A stretch of 64,000 nt of DNA from positions 62,001 through 126,000 of the forward strand of contig JAIQDT010004997.1 of assembly GCA_021521415.1 (NCBI GenBank), given 5' to 3'. This document shows, in pieces, positions 11,233 through 21,806 of the stretch (position 1 is its first letter; every line of letters starts with the position of its first letter). The DNA is from Bidens hawaiensis. Taxonomy: Eukaryota > Streptophyta > Magnoliopsida > Asterales > Asteraceae. The notes under the pieces are model-generated. The model saw only the letters and a program-made list of their open reading frames with translations. It was not told the origin of the DNA and did not search any database. Made by a program: the position numbers and the translations under genes.

Positions 11233-11247
11233 CATAAATATATAAAC
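11233..11247 (+). promoter_or_regulatory. TATA box of the Tekay LTR
   Basis: CATAAATATATAAAC is followed 50-80 bp later by a C/A-rich stretch and CTCTCTCTCT, typical of a plant retrotransposon U3/R boundary. Inferred from sequence only. Confidence 0.5.
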
Positions 11248-11669
11248 CTTTAATCACCCACTTAATTTCATTTCACACATATTCCATACACCCTCAAAAC
11301 ACACACTTAAGATCTCTCTCTCTAGCCGATATCACCAAGGAAAAACGATCCCGATCCAAGGTAATGATAGTATGATATTGTATGAGCTTAAAGCCGATAG
11401 ATATGGTCATGAAACGATAGGCCGACACCGTTTAACCGTTTAAGTCACGAGATCTGGATGGAATCGGGTATAAACTGAACCTAAGATGAGCTTAGGGATC
11501 ACCCTAGCTCAGATGTGGATCGAACGAGACGAAAAACGGTGAAAAACGAGTTAAATCTAAAACTCGTTTTTCAGACGAATCCGCTGTTTTTCGGCGACGG
11601 CGCCGGAAAAGTGTATACGCGGTTAAGGGATGTCAGGGAATGTTCTGACATTCCCGGACCTAACCCTAA

Positions 11670-12005
11670 TTCATTAACGGAAAGTTAACGAATTGGAGGA
11701 AATTCGTTAACGAGGAGTTAACGAATTAGAAGCATTTCGTCAAGCGATTCGTTAAAGGAAAATCTAACGAACTAGACTTAATTCGTGTTCAAATTCGTTA
11801 AAGATAAGTTAACGAACTAGCTTCCAATTCGCATTTATCATTCGTTAAAAGAAATAACGAATTAGAAGGTCCAGTTCGCTACTTGGTCTGGTTCGCTATA
11901 TGGACTGATTCGTTAAGGTCCAGTTCGTTAAAGGGTTCAATTCGCTACAAGGACCAATTCGCTAGGATAAGCCAATTCGTTATGAATCAGTAACGAATTA
12001 GAAGT
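11670..12005. repeat. Dense TTCGTTAA / TTAACGAA motif array
   Basis: More than a dozen ATTCGTTAA, GTTAACGAA and ATTCGCTA variants in both orientations occur within about 335 bp of the LTR, some 430 bp downstream of the TATA box. Copies are separated by non-identical sequence, so this is a dispersed motif cluster and not a simple tandem repeat. Confidence 0.75.
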
Positions 12006-12646
12006 TTAACGGAATGACAAGAACAGTCCTTGGACTTAGAAAAGAACAATTTAATTAAAAAGAACCCCTTGGACTTTTAAGTTAGTAAATTAATTAATGA
12101 TTCAAAATCCTAATGAAAATGTGTTAAGGCAGCTTAACCCCAGCCAGGGGCTCTGCCCCTTGGACCCCGCTAGGGGCTACCGCCCCTAGAACTCCGCTGC
12201 CAGGGGCGCTTCCCTTGGAACCTTGTTCGTTAAGGGGTATAATTGGACTAGAAATACGATATGGATAGTGATAGTAATTAATACGCGTAATTATTATACA
12301 GTTAGTCGTGCACAGCTCAAGAAGGGAATAACGATTAATGGTGAACGTAACCGAGTTCAGGTGAGTTTGTAGTCCTCTACCTTGTTATGTTTTCGGGGCT
12401 GTGTGCATACTCGATGTGATTAGTTAATACACTTATCCTAAGTGATAAGTGTATGCCATATATTTTTTATGTGAAAGGTGTGATTGACTGCTTGTCGGTA
12501 CATGAACGATCTTCGAATATTGCATGTACTGTCAGGTAAAGGTTTGATGATAAAATTGTTGTATATGAAGAATGGATGATGTACGTATGTATGAAACTTA
12601 CAGTTATGTATATAGAAAGATATGGTTTGAAGGTATTGAAGAAAGG

Positions 12647-12772
12647 GTGACCGGACCCTAATAATATCCGAGAATGGAGGGTGACCGGACCCTAATAATA
12701 TCCGAGGATGGAGGATACCGGACCCTAATAATATCCGAGGATGGAGGATACCGGACCCTAATAATATCCTAG
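12647..12772. repeat. 33/34-bp tandem repeat, four copies
   Basis: CCGGACCCTAATAATATCC recurs at 12651, 12685, 12718 and 12751 (spacings 34, 33 and 33), each followed by GAG/AGG ATGGAGG. The copies are nearly identical. Confidence 0.88.
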
Positions 12773-13193
12773 GTATGTAGGGTGAAATGCCCTTTATAAC
12801 GTAAGGTTAGCCACAAATGTGTATGGACGAATGAAGTACAGGTTATGTATGTAATGCGTACCTTTGGTCAAGTATATGTGTATGTAAAGCAAGTTATGTG
12901 ATTAACTAGAACTCACTCAGCGTAGCTGCTTTTAGTATGCACACAGGTTAACAGATTGAGACAGCTGGTTTGAGATGGACACATGGCAAGATTGAAGAGG
13001 CTGGATTTGAAGATTTGTCATGATGTTTGATACTATGTTTTAATTATGTTTTAAAAAGACTAGTTACGAATATTTATAATGAATGGTTGACTTTTATATT
13101 ATTCCGCGAAATTTTTATTAACTCTGATATTTAGAACTGTGTTTATGAGTAAATCCAACGTTCAATGTAGGGCACCAGGATCGGGGCCTTACA

Positions 13194-13558
13194 CACATAC
13201 TCCATGAGGTACGATACCATTCTTGGATCGCTAACCCAGCTATGGTCAAATAATCTGATGGATCTTGGTGAATGTGTGTGGATTTCAATGATCTTAACAA
13301 AGCTTGTCCCAAGGATAGCTACCCCTTACCATAGAAAGACTGGATGGTAGATTCCCTTACAGGCTTCCAATAAATATGCTTGTTGGATGCTTACAAGGGT
13401 TACCACTAGATCTTAATGAAAGTTGAAGATGAAGAGAAAACCGCATTCCACACCGATAATGGAATCTTCTGATACAAGAAGATGCCCTTTGGCTTAAAGA
13501 ATGCCGGGAATACATACCAAAGGAAATGGAAGCTTATGTTGATGAATTTGTCATAAAA
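13194..13558 (+). pseudogene. Tat A reverse transcriptase, N-terminal part
   Basis: Read across frames: EVRYHSWIANPAMV, CVDFNDLNKACPKDSY, then KKMPFGLKNAGNTYQR and EAYVDEFVIK. These are conserved steps of the Ty3/gypsy reverse transcriptase up to the YVDD-equivalent, here YVDE. Stops and frameshifts occur within 365 bp (for example before SDGSW). The reading breaks exactly at the solo LTR at 13559 and continues after it. The same block in Tat B is at 25769-26160. Confidence 0.7.
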
Positions 13559-13706
13559 TGTAACATTCGTTAATTTTCAAACCAGAAAACCTGACCCATT
13601 TTAAATTTTCGATATGATTCGGTTTGTTATACATACACTCATATGTTACATATTTCGTATGTAATAGTTTTTATTTTCTAAAGTTATTTAATAATATTAC
13701 TCATTA

Positions 13707-13710
<4 letters not shown>

Positions 13711-13766
<56 letters not shown>
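13711..13766. repeat. (AT)n microsatellite
   Basis: About 56 bp of AT dinucleotides inside the solo LTR. A second run lies at 13979-14023. Confidence 0.92.
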
Positions 13767-13768
<2 letters not shown>

Positions 13769-13976
13769 GGTTCAAATAAGAATAAGGAGTTTCCTAAGAA
13801 TGGTAAGAACCAACAAATTTTTGACATTTGGCATTACAAATGATGATAAAGAACAATTCTAGGAAACTATGTCGGTTATTGGTGATTTTAAATCTAAACC
13901 ATTGATTACCATGATCCAATCGCCATGATTTATTCCTAGTCTTCCTAGGAAATTACCTATTTTTATGATAACCCTC

Positions 13977-13978
<2 letters not shown>

Positions 13979-14023
<45 letters not shown>
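13979..14023. repeat. (AT)n microsatellite
   Basis: About 45 bp of AT dinucleotides, the second long run in the solo LTR. The Tyr/Ile-repeat ORF over it is an artefact. Confidence 0.92.
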
Positions 14024-14026
<3 letters not shown>

Positions 14027-14261
14027 ACACTCATGATTTTTTTTCTTATTCAAATATCACATAAATAACATTATTGATGAATAACCAAAGTACATCCTTT
14101 TAATTTAGTTATGTCACATTTATTTTTACCTGAAATTATTTATTTTTAAAAGATGAAAAATATCTTCCTATACCATTTAAATTTGGTCAAACCTCCTTCA
14201 CTTATGCACTATCCTAATCAATTTTTTTCATTAAAATACTCTTAAGAGTAACCTCCTCATG

Positions 14262-14269
14262 TATAAATA
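14262..14269 (+). promoter_or_regulatory. TATA box of the solo LTR
   Basis: TATAAATA is followed by AAGAACTCACTCCCACCCCTTT, a C-rich likely transcript start. The promoter is the only visible functional part left in this solo LTR. Confidence 0.5.
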
Positions 14270-15378
14270 AGAACTCACTCCCACCCCTTTCATTCTTTAC
14301 ACCACTCTTTGAAAATTTCAAGAGAATTATTTCTTTATTTTTCCATTTCAAATGTATGATTTTAATTATTCAAGTCCTCTTCATCTTATTTCTACTTATT
14401 TTAATTATTTTTCATATTAGTTAATCAAATGGTTACATGAACATAACATAATCGTGTCTAGGAATCCACATAATACATACACCATGGTGTATAGGGTGGA
14501 TGAGACAAAGAACACAAGGAGATGATCGATTACACGAATGTCACACTTGAAACGTTCTTAGATCTTTATTTATCTGTTTTGAATCCTTATTTTTTTATTC
14601 AAAGGACCCAAGGATTTTTGATTATATTTTCTCATAAATGTTATATAATCATGTCCAAAAAAGTTCATAATTTTATTTCATCAAAATCCTTTTTGAAATC
14701 GTTAATATATTGCTTTTAGCAATATTTCAGTTTTGACATTATATATATAGCTGTCAAAGAAATAGGCATATCTTGTTCATAACAAATAGAAAAAGTGCAA
14801 TACCAGATTCTATGATACATTTCATTGAAATACCTTTCTAAAAACTATTTTTACGCATTTGAATTCATTCGTAGGAATTCGTGATCAATATTTTATATTT
14901 AGTGCTCATGGTTTCCTCAATAAGTATGATCATATGCCCCCTATGCACTTAGGACCTCGATGTTATGAGTGGAATAGGGACCACCGATCTGAGTACATTG
15001 GTTGTTACCAATTGGAAAAACATTATTTGCGCTTATCTGAGTAAATTGGTGCACAATCCCAACTGGAAAGGACCATATTTTATCAATTACACTTGTTCAT
15101 GGAATTGTATGATTTTTATGTACTCATATCAAAACTTGTGTCAACTCACCAAGTATTCATTTAGTTGAATTTATTTTATATATATGTTACAGGTACAATT
15201 ATTAAAGGATGAAATAGAGAAGACAATAGGACTTAGGTTATCTTAATAAATGAACAAGTTATTAACTGTTCTTGTATTTACCTTGTATTTCTTGTTACAA
15301 ATTTGTGTACTTGATGTTTAAATTAATTAATGATAATATTGTCACTTAATAGTGTCACATGTGTTTCTCACATTTACA

Positions 15379-15870
15379 TAAAGTAAAGTGAGAAAGAAAT
15401 AGTCAATGACATTAAAGAAACATTCCAAATTATTAAAAGCATCAAAATGAAGCTCAATCTAGTAAAATGCTCATTTGGATCCGAAGAAGGTAAATTTTTG
15501 GGTCATATAATTGATAAACAAAGCATAAAAGCGAACCCAATTAAGGTACAAGTTGTTCTTAATTTTCATTCTCCAAAAACAAAGAAGGAGGTTCAGAGCC
15601 TCAATGGTAAGATTGTCGCACTCAAACAATTTCTTTCGAAATCAGCGGAAAAATCCTTACCCATCTTTAAAACTTTGAAGAACAATAATGACAATAAAGA
15701 TTTTCAATGGACTAGTGAGGAAGAAGTTGCCTTCCTAGCCCTAAAGCAACATCTAGCTTCCTTGCCTGCTCTGGCAGCTCCTTAAAAAGGATAAGTAAAT
15801 ACAGTTTACCTTTCTGCTGAAAGGTAAGCGATAAGCAAAGTGCATATTTTGGAACCTGAAAAAGTTCAAG
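15379..15870 (+). pseudogene. Tat A reverse transcriptase C-terminus and RNase H start
   Basis: The reading SEKEIVNDIKETFQII leads into MKLNLVKCSFGSEEGKFLGH, ANPIKVQVVLNFHSP, SLNGKIVALKQFLSKSAEKS and FQWTSEEEVAFLALKQHLAS. This is the thumb/connection region of Tat-lineage gypsy reverse transcriptases. It stops at 15783, and TVYLSAER continues weakly up to EPEKVQ, where the next LTR begins at 15871. The clean stretch 15447-15785 is 112 codons without a stop, better preserved than the first part. Confidence 0.75.
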
Positions 15871-18328
15871 TGTAACATTCGTTACTTTTCAAACCCGAAA
15901 ATCTGACCCAATTTAATTTTTCGGTTCTTATTTAGGAATATATGTACAAATATTAATATATTTAAAGTTTTGTCTTTTGTATTTATATTCGTTAACTGAC
16001 CCGTTTTGTTATTTCAATGTATTTGTTTTGAAAGTATTCAATTTATGTCATGTTCAATGATTTATAGTTCATATCCGTTTACTCTATATTCGTATTGTTC
16101 AATTAACGAATCTCCGAGCCTTAAAAGTTTATAAAATAATCAAGTTCAAAGTATTCGGGTATAAAACGCAAACAATCCAAAGATTTTAAAAATATAACAA
16201 GTTGTAAGCTAGTTATGTATATTGACAAAGTTCAAGGTGCAAGAAATAAATAAAGATTAAAATCAAATCACAAAGTCATTGATAGTTCAAGGGGCTAATA
16301 TGTAAATAGAATATAATAATAAAAATACCACAACAACCCAACCCTTGTCTCCCTCTTCGTTTTCCGGCAGCCCTTCCGGCGGCCGGAATTTAGCATCGTT
16401 TTTTCGGCAAACACAATTAAAAAACAATCGATTCGTTAACCCGTCCTAAATGTTATCTCCACTAATATTAAACATTAATTTACGATTAATTACACCATTT
16501 ACAACCAAATTAACACTCATTAATCTCCAAACCGATCGGATTATAATCAACACTCTAATAACTCACACTAAACATCATACGATTCAACTGAACACATAAA
16601 TATGACCGTAATCGTCATCTAAACCTGTTGGAAAAATAAGTTTACACAAACAAACTGTCTATAACCTTTAAATTGTTCATTCCAATTCCGATTCTGTCGA
16701 TGGTCCATTCACCACTATTCCGACAACCAACCAAGTTAGTATTATGTGTAAACTAATCGTTTCAAGCCGTCTAACAAAACCCCAACCTAATTTGTGCAAA
16801 CATAGAGCCAATTAACAAATTAGAAAACTAGGGTTTTGAATGAAGAAGATGATCTTGTATAAGTTTTTATATATATATTTGGTTCCATCCATTTAAAAAC
16901 AATCAAATCTGCTCGAACTGGTTAGTTCATGAATGTGTCAATCAGGGGACCCGTGTTCAAACCTGGGTCATAGCAGTTTTGTTATTTTGTTTTGTTTTCA
17001 TTTTTTTAAAAACCTTTCTTTTAATATATATTAACCAAATAAAATTTATAAAAACTATATCAAATCAATAAAATTATATTAAGTTAAATAAAATTAGTTA
17101 TAATCTCTTTTCACCTATAAACCCGACTTTCTTTTCCGTTAAGTTTTCGTTAAAATTCCGATTAATATTATATAAATAATTAGTGTCTCGTTAAAACTTT
17201 ATAACATGCCAACGTATATATATTCAAACTAAAATTTTGTTAAAGATCCATAATTCATAAACATTGTAAACTCAAACCCGTCAAGTTCGTTTAAAACTAG
17301 TTTAACTTATGTATACATATTTTCGTTCGTTAAACTTTAAAACTCATTAACATATTTCGCGTTCAAAATAAAATATACTAAAAACACTCAAAATTCTGTA
17401 ACGTTCTAAATTGATATTAACCTCGTAATTTAAATAATATTCCGTTAAAATATTATAATTTCGAGATATCGAACTTCATATATAATAAAACATGCATTAA
17501 ACATTTCTAATCTTGTAAACCGTTATTTACTTTATAAGTCATTGGTTAGTCTTTAAATTTGTATTTTTCAATTCTAGTTCGGGAAGTTCAATTGCTTTGG
17601 TTTCATTTACATGCTTTTGGTTATATTTCAAGTTTGTCTTTGACTTTAAGGTGTGTTTCTCACACCCCCTTTTTACTCTACTTTTGGGGTAGTATATATA
17701 TTCTATCCAAGTTACAATTTCATTTAATCATTGTTTACAAACTACAATTCGCTACATGGACTTGTGTGTTTACTTGTTACTTGCTCAAAATTACTTGAAC
17801 ATGGATTACTTCAAGATAGTATGATCTTACCCCCCCCCCCTTGCGCTCAAGCCATTTGTTGTTATGAGTGGAAAAGGGCCTCATTATCCGAGTACGTTGG
17901 TGCACAATCCCAACTGGAAAGGACCTTACTTTCGCTTATCTGAGTACGCTGGTGCACAACCCCAGTTGGAAAGGACCTTACTTGCTCATTTACACTTGTT
18001 CATGTAATTGTAGATTTTTATGTACTTATACCAAAACTTGTGTGAACTCACCAACAAATCATTTAGTTGACATTATTTTATATATATGCTACATGTACCT
18101 TATTTAGAAGACGATGTCGTGACAAAGACATTAGTACTTAGGATATTCAACTTAAATGGACGAATTGCTTAAATACGTATTCTTTGCATTTCTTTATTTG
18201 ATTTCTAAGCTTGCGTACTTGTTGTTTTAATTAATTAATGATAATTGTGTCACATAATAGTGTCACATGTGTTTTGAGCAATCAGTACGTCACACTCGGG
18301 CGTATTCCGCTTTAGCCGGGGTGTTACA
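15871..18328 (+). mobile_element. 5' LTR of a partial Tekay-like gypsy element (2.46 kb)
   Basis: It starts TGTAACATTCGTTAC inside the Tat A RNase H and ends GCCGGGGTGTTACA, immediately before a primer-binding site, so it is a 5' LTR on +. It includes a gene-desert AT-rich part, a short GC-rich CCGG section (16360-16400) and a duplicated 42-bp unit near 17895-17990. A run of 11 C lies at about 17830. The element continues as a leader to about 20930, and no pol or 3' LTR is present. Confidence 0.75.
17895..17990. repeat. Two-copy tandem unit in LTR
   Basis: GAGTACG.TGGTGCACAA followed by CCCA..TGGAAAGGACCTTACTT occurs twice, at about 17899 and 17942. The solo LTR at 13559 has the same unit near 14990-15080 in a more diverged form. 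Confidence 0.75.
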
Positions 18329-18330
18329 GA

Positions 18331-18344
18331 TTGGTATCAGAGCC
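18331..18344 (+). other. Primer-binding site of partial Tekay element
   Basis: TTGGTATCAGAGCC lies two bases after the LTR end and is an exact match to the common initiator Met-tRNA primer site of plant LTR elements. Confidence 0.85.
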
Positions 18345-19039
18345 GTGACTATAAGATAAGACATTAGACGTAGTGTTCTTGTTCGCTATAGTTTATTAAT
18401 ATTTATTTAGGGTTGCATGTTAGAAATTATGTAGGCCCTATTTGATTGTTCAAAGCACATACTTGATACTATTATACTGATGATTCAATTACTTCAATTA
18501 CACAAGCACACACAACTCCAAGGCTTATGCCTAATGCAAATATTTTCTATGCCAATAATCAAATTTTCGATTTTTGGTTGTCCGATATTTCTTCTTCTTA
18601 AAGATGGTTCGTTATGGTGGGTATGTAGTAAACTGTAAGGGGGACGTGTTTGGTTTCCGAATTCTTGACACCAAGGTTATTGAAACCTATGGATAAGCAA
18701 TGCGCATACATCCCAATCAGACGCAAGACCTGGTTGCTTACCTGGAGAGTTAGGAAGGGGCATGAACTCTATTAAGCCAAAGCATACCACTTTCAGTTTT
18801 CAAACGTGACCATGTTCTCTTTGTGAAATGAAAATGGTTACACTCTTAGGATGTCATACAAGTCATGGTGATTCATGCGACGTGTGACGTCCGACTCTCT
18901 ATGTTTTACAATGTGGTTTGACTGAAAGTCTGGCAAGTCGTGGTGAACCACGAATACTCAGTTTTCGGTTAGATTTAATTATGCATTTTGATACGAGAAT
19001 AGTCAAGTTTCAACTCATTTTCTTTATTTATATATTTAT

Positions 19040-19345
19040 TTACGGTTTAAAATTTTAAAAGTTCGAAAGGTAAATTTCAATACGAATTCTTATTTACTTT
19101 ACAATTACATTTTAAAATTGAAAATTCAAAAGGTCATAGTGATACATGAATGGTCGAATAACAATTCGATTACTATATTATTTTATTCATTTACCACTAC
19201 GTTTTAGAATTGAAAATTCGAAAGGTCATGGTTATACATGAATGGTCGAATTTCAATCCGATTACTTAATTTCTATATTCATTTACTCTTATGTTTTAGA
19301 ATTGAAAATTTAAAAAGTCATGGTGGTACATGAACACTCGATTTT
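19040..19345. repeat. About 91-bp imperfect tandem repeat
   Basis: The phrase AAAGGTCATGGT.ATACATGAATGGTCGAA recurs at about 19130, 19223 and 19314 (spacings near 93 and 91), each preceded by a GAATTGAAAATT-like phrase and followed by CAATTCGATTA. A more diverged unit precedes at about 19040. Confidence 0.75.
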
Positions 19346-20223
19346 CAATTCAATTATACTATTTATTGTTAAGTTTAATACTTTTTCCATATGATTATTC
19401 AATAATTTCTGAGATTTTCGTTTGTTGAAATGTGAAACCTCATGACGTTTCATGGGAATTCCAATTTCTATTTCCAATTTGGTTTCATACGACTTTTTTT
19501 CTTTACTTGTTTTCATTGATGTATCTATTAGTCGTTTTCATACTTACGTCCCAAGGCACACAAATCCTTCACATTTGGTATTACACCTTCTCGTTTTCCT
19601 AGTTTTCGCACTCAACACACGAATTGACAACCTAAGTTAGAAAGCAACTGGCCTCCGCGATCCCGATCACCCACGTTTAACCGTACCCACCTTCATCATG
19701 ATAGTAAATTCAAATTCAAACCCAGCACCATTCTTGGAAACTCAAACTAAACCCAACCAAAAAGCCTCGCGCAAAAACATATCCTTTGTATAGTATTAGT
19801 ATATCCCATCACCTTACTTCTCTGAGACGTTGATATACTTCAATATGTGGAAGATTCAGTTACCACTTATTGCTAAAACCTACCCAAACTCAACACCACT
19901 CACCCATCTGCAAGATATGTACCTAACCATTTGTCTCAATCATATGATTGACCTCATGCTTCATGTCTACTATCATTGTTGTTACCTAAGCACACCTACC
20001 ATACTTCGAAAGGCCTAACTTGTTTCCGCCATTTAATACCTTACCCCGCATCCCTTGTCTATTCTATCTGATTCTTCGGTTTCGATACCTAGTTTATTTT
20101 ACCAACTAATCAAACTCGTCTATATTTTCTTTTGAAAATCCGTGGTTAATATAGATATTTAATTTTCAATCAAATAAATTTTCATTATAAATGATTTCAA
20201 GCAAATTCAAATGGTTCATTTTC

Positions 20224-20225
<2 letters not shown>

Positions 20226-20297
<72 letters not shown>

Positions 20298-20298
20298 T
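20226..20298. repeat. (ATT)n microsatellite
   Basis: About 24 uninterrupted ATT units, followed to about 20440 by imperfect ATT/ATC repeats. The poly-Ile ORFs on both strands are artefacts of it. Confidence 0.95.
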
Positions 20299-20930
20299 GT
20301 CATCGTCATTATTATTATCATTATCTTTATCAATAGTATTATTATTAAAGTTGTTGTTATTATTATTATTATAAGTATTAGTAATATTATTATTACTAGT
20401 ACAATCGTCACTACTATTAATATTATAATTATTCTTTCAAATAATATATATTTAAAGTAAAATTTTTGTTACAAACAAGTCCTAAGCTCTTTAAATGCTG
20501 TTTTTTTCTCAGCAAGTCTGAAATCAGACAATCATTTTTTTTACAAACGTCTGCTTTTACGATTAAAATTTTTATAAAATTTGCAAGTTTTAGCAATATC
20601 AAAAACTTTTTGTCTAAATAAATCTTATTTCACCATGATATATAAAAGCATCAAGATTTACAACCGATTTAAATAAATTAAGATTATCCCTTCTTTTCTT
20701 TTCCTTTCGTTAACGCCAATGAGTTTCGGCTAAGAAATCATGGCACCATCTCTCACGTCAACTTTCATACCCAAAACCAACCGAAACTTGAGAAGAAAAA
20801 TGTCGCAAGCTACATTTAGCTTCTTTATTTTCTCCTTCATGTATGTTTCAAATATACCCAAAGTGATTTTTATCCACTTCTTTAGAATATTGTTACGAAA
20901 TTTATTTTGATTATTTGTGGGACACATTCT

Positions 20931-21806
20931 GGTTCGTGGTCGGTGGTAACAAGGTTAATGGACCATGGATATTAGTGGCCAACAATGCACATGGAATCCA
21001 CGGAGGTCATTCAAAAATGTGAAGCTTGTCAGCTCCATGCTCCCATTAAAACAAGCCCAAAACACAACCTGGTACCCATTATTGCTTCTTGGCCATTCTA
21101 CAAGTGGGGAATGGACACTGTTGGTCCCTTCCCCGAAGGAGCCGGTAAGGTGAAGTTCCTGCTGGTAGCCGTTGACTATTTCACTAAGTGGCTAGAAGTT
21201 AAACCCCTAACTTCCATCAAGTGTAAACATGTGATAAACTTTGTATGGGAAAACATAATTTGTAGATATGGAATTCCATGTGAAATTGTGACAGATAATG
21301 GGAAGCAATTCGCTGAAAATCCATTCAACCTTAGGTGTAAGAAACTGCAAATCAAGCAAGTGTTTAGCTCAGTAGCATACCCCCAATCCGACTATTTAAG
21401 TTGAACGAATGGATCGTAGCATCATTGAAGGTATCATTGAAAAGTTGGGAAGGGTATGGCAAGAATTGGGTAGAAGAGCTTCCATGCGTCCTTTGGGCTA
21501 CCCGGACCACGGAGATAACGATTCACGGAAAAACGCCCTACAACTTGATATTCAGCTCAGAAGATGTCATCCCCGAAGAAATTCAGGTAAACTCAAGAAT
21601 GGTGGGAAACATAAATGAAGAGGCCAATGACTCTAAGGTTATGCTTAACCTTGATCTCTTTGAAGAAGCCTGCAAGCAGGCAGCCATTGAGGAAGCTAGG
21701 TATAAAAAGAACTTGGAAACCTTCTATAACACCAGGGTAAGAAAAGAAGTGTTTAAACCAAGAGACCTAGTCTTCAGAAACAACGAGGCTAGCAAACAAT
21801 CTGACA
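20931..21806 (+). pseudogene. Tat A integrase
   Basis: Ty3/gypsy integrase read over two frames. Zinc-finger part: CEACQLHAPIKTSPKH. Core: WGMDTVGPFPEGAG (first Asp), VAVDYFTKWLEVKPL, ICRYGIPCEIVTDNGKQF (second Asp). The third acidic residue lies in the region GTTGAACGAATGG (VERM) just after an in-frame stop near 21401. The C-terminal part has WVEELPCVLWATRTTE, NEEANDSKVMLNLDL and NTRVRKEVFKPRDLVFRNNE. It ends abruptly after QSDIE, where unrelated sequence begins. The first HHCC histidines are lost in the insertion. Confidence 0.8.

Larger units (their letters stand above)
11092..13193 (+). mobile_element. 3' LTR of Tekay-type gypsy element (2.1 kb)
   Basis: It runs from TGTAACATCC after the polypurine tract to GGGGCCTTACA at 13193, where Tat A reverse transcriptase sequence resumes (CACATACTCC). 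It carries a TATA box, an array of TTCGTTAA/TTAACGAA motifs, a GC-rich stretch with repeated CAGGGGC/GCCCC hairpins (about 12130-12225) and a four-copy 33-bp repeat. The 5' LTR and most of the interior are missing. Confidence 0.78.
13559..15378 (+). mobile_element. Solo LTR of a Tekay-like gypsy element
   Basis: It runs from TGTAACATTCGTTA to CACATTTACA and interrupts the Tat A reverse transcriptase, whose frame continues on both sides (VIK, then SKVSEKEIV). The flanks are TAAAA and TAAAG, a 5-bp target duplication with one change. Its right part (14860-15370) aligns with 17840-18260 of the LTR at 15871-18328, including CAATCCCAACTGGAAAGGACC and AATTAATTAATGATAAT. There is no internal sequence, so it is a product of LTR-LTR recombination. 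Confidence 0.75.
18345..20930 (+). other. Leader of partial Tekay element, non-coding
   Basis: No gag or pol is recognisable. Early sequence resembles the leader behind the minus-strand LTR (7500-8087). It holds about 91-bp repeats (19040-19345), a C/A-rich part (19640-20090) and an ATT microsatellite. The right edge near 20930 is set by resumption of Tat A integrase (GGTCGGTGGTAACAAGG); no target duplication is visible there, so the element is truncated. Confidence 0.5.
13194..21806 (+). mobile_element. Tat A: Tat/Ogre-type Ty3/gypsy element, internal region, three times interrupted
   Basis: Three blocks align in order with Tat B to the right: reverse transcriptase start (13194-13558), reverse transcriptase end plus RNase H start (15379-15870) and integrase (about 20931-21806). 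The intervening pieces are a solo LTR and a partial Tekay element, and the left edge is a Tekay 3' LTR. The part equivalent to about 26630-27610 of Tat B is missing at the last insertion. No LTR of Tat A itself is visible. Confidence 0.7.

Noticed and set aside
17829..17841. Run of about 11 C as a functional element
   Set aside because: A homopolymer in a decayed LTR, where length is prone to slippage or sequencing error; the related LTR has only CCCCC.
8088..18344. TGGTATCAGAGCC-type words as tRNA gene ends
   Set aside because: They sit directly behind LTR ends and lack any tRNA cloverleaf; they are primer-binding sites.
20166..20460. Poly-Ile ORFs on both strands, seemingly membrane proteins
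   Set aside because: Artefact of the (ATT)n microsatellite.
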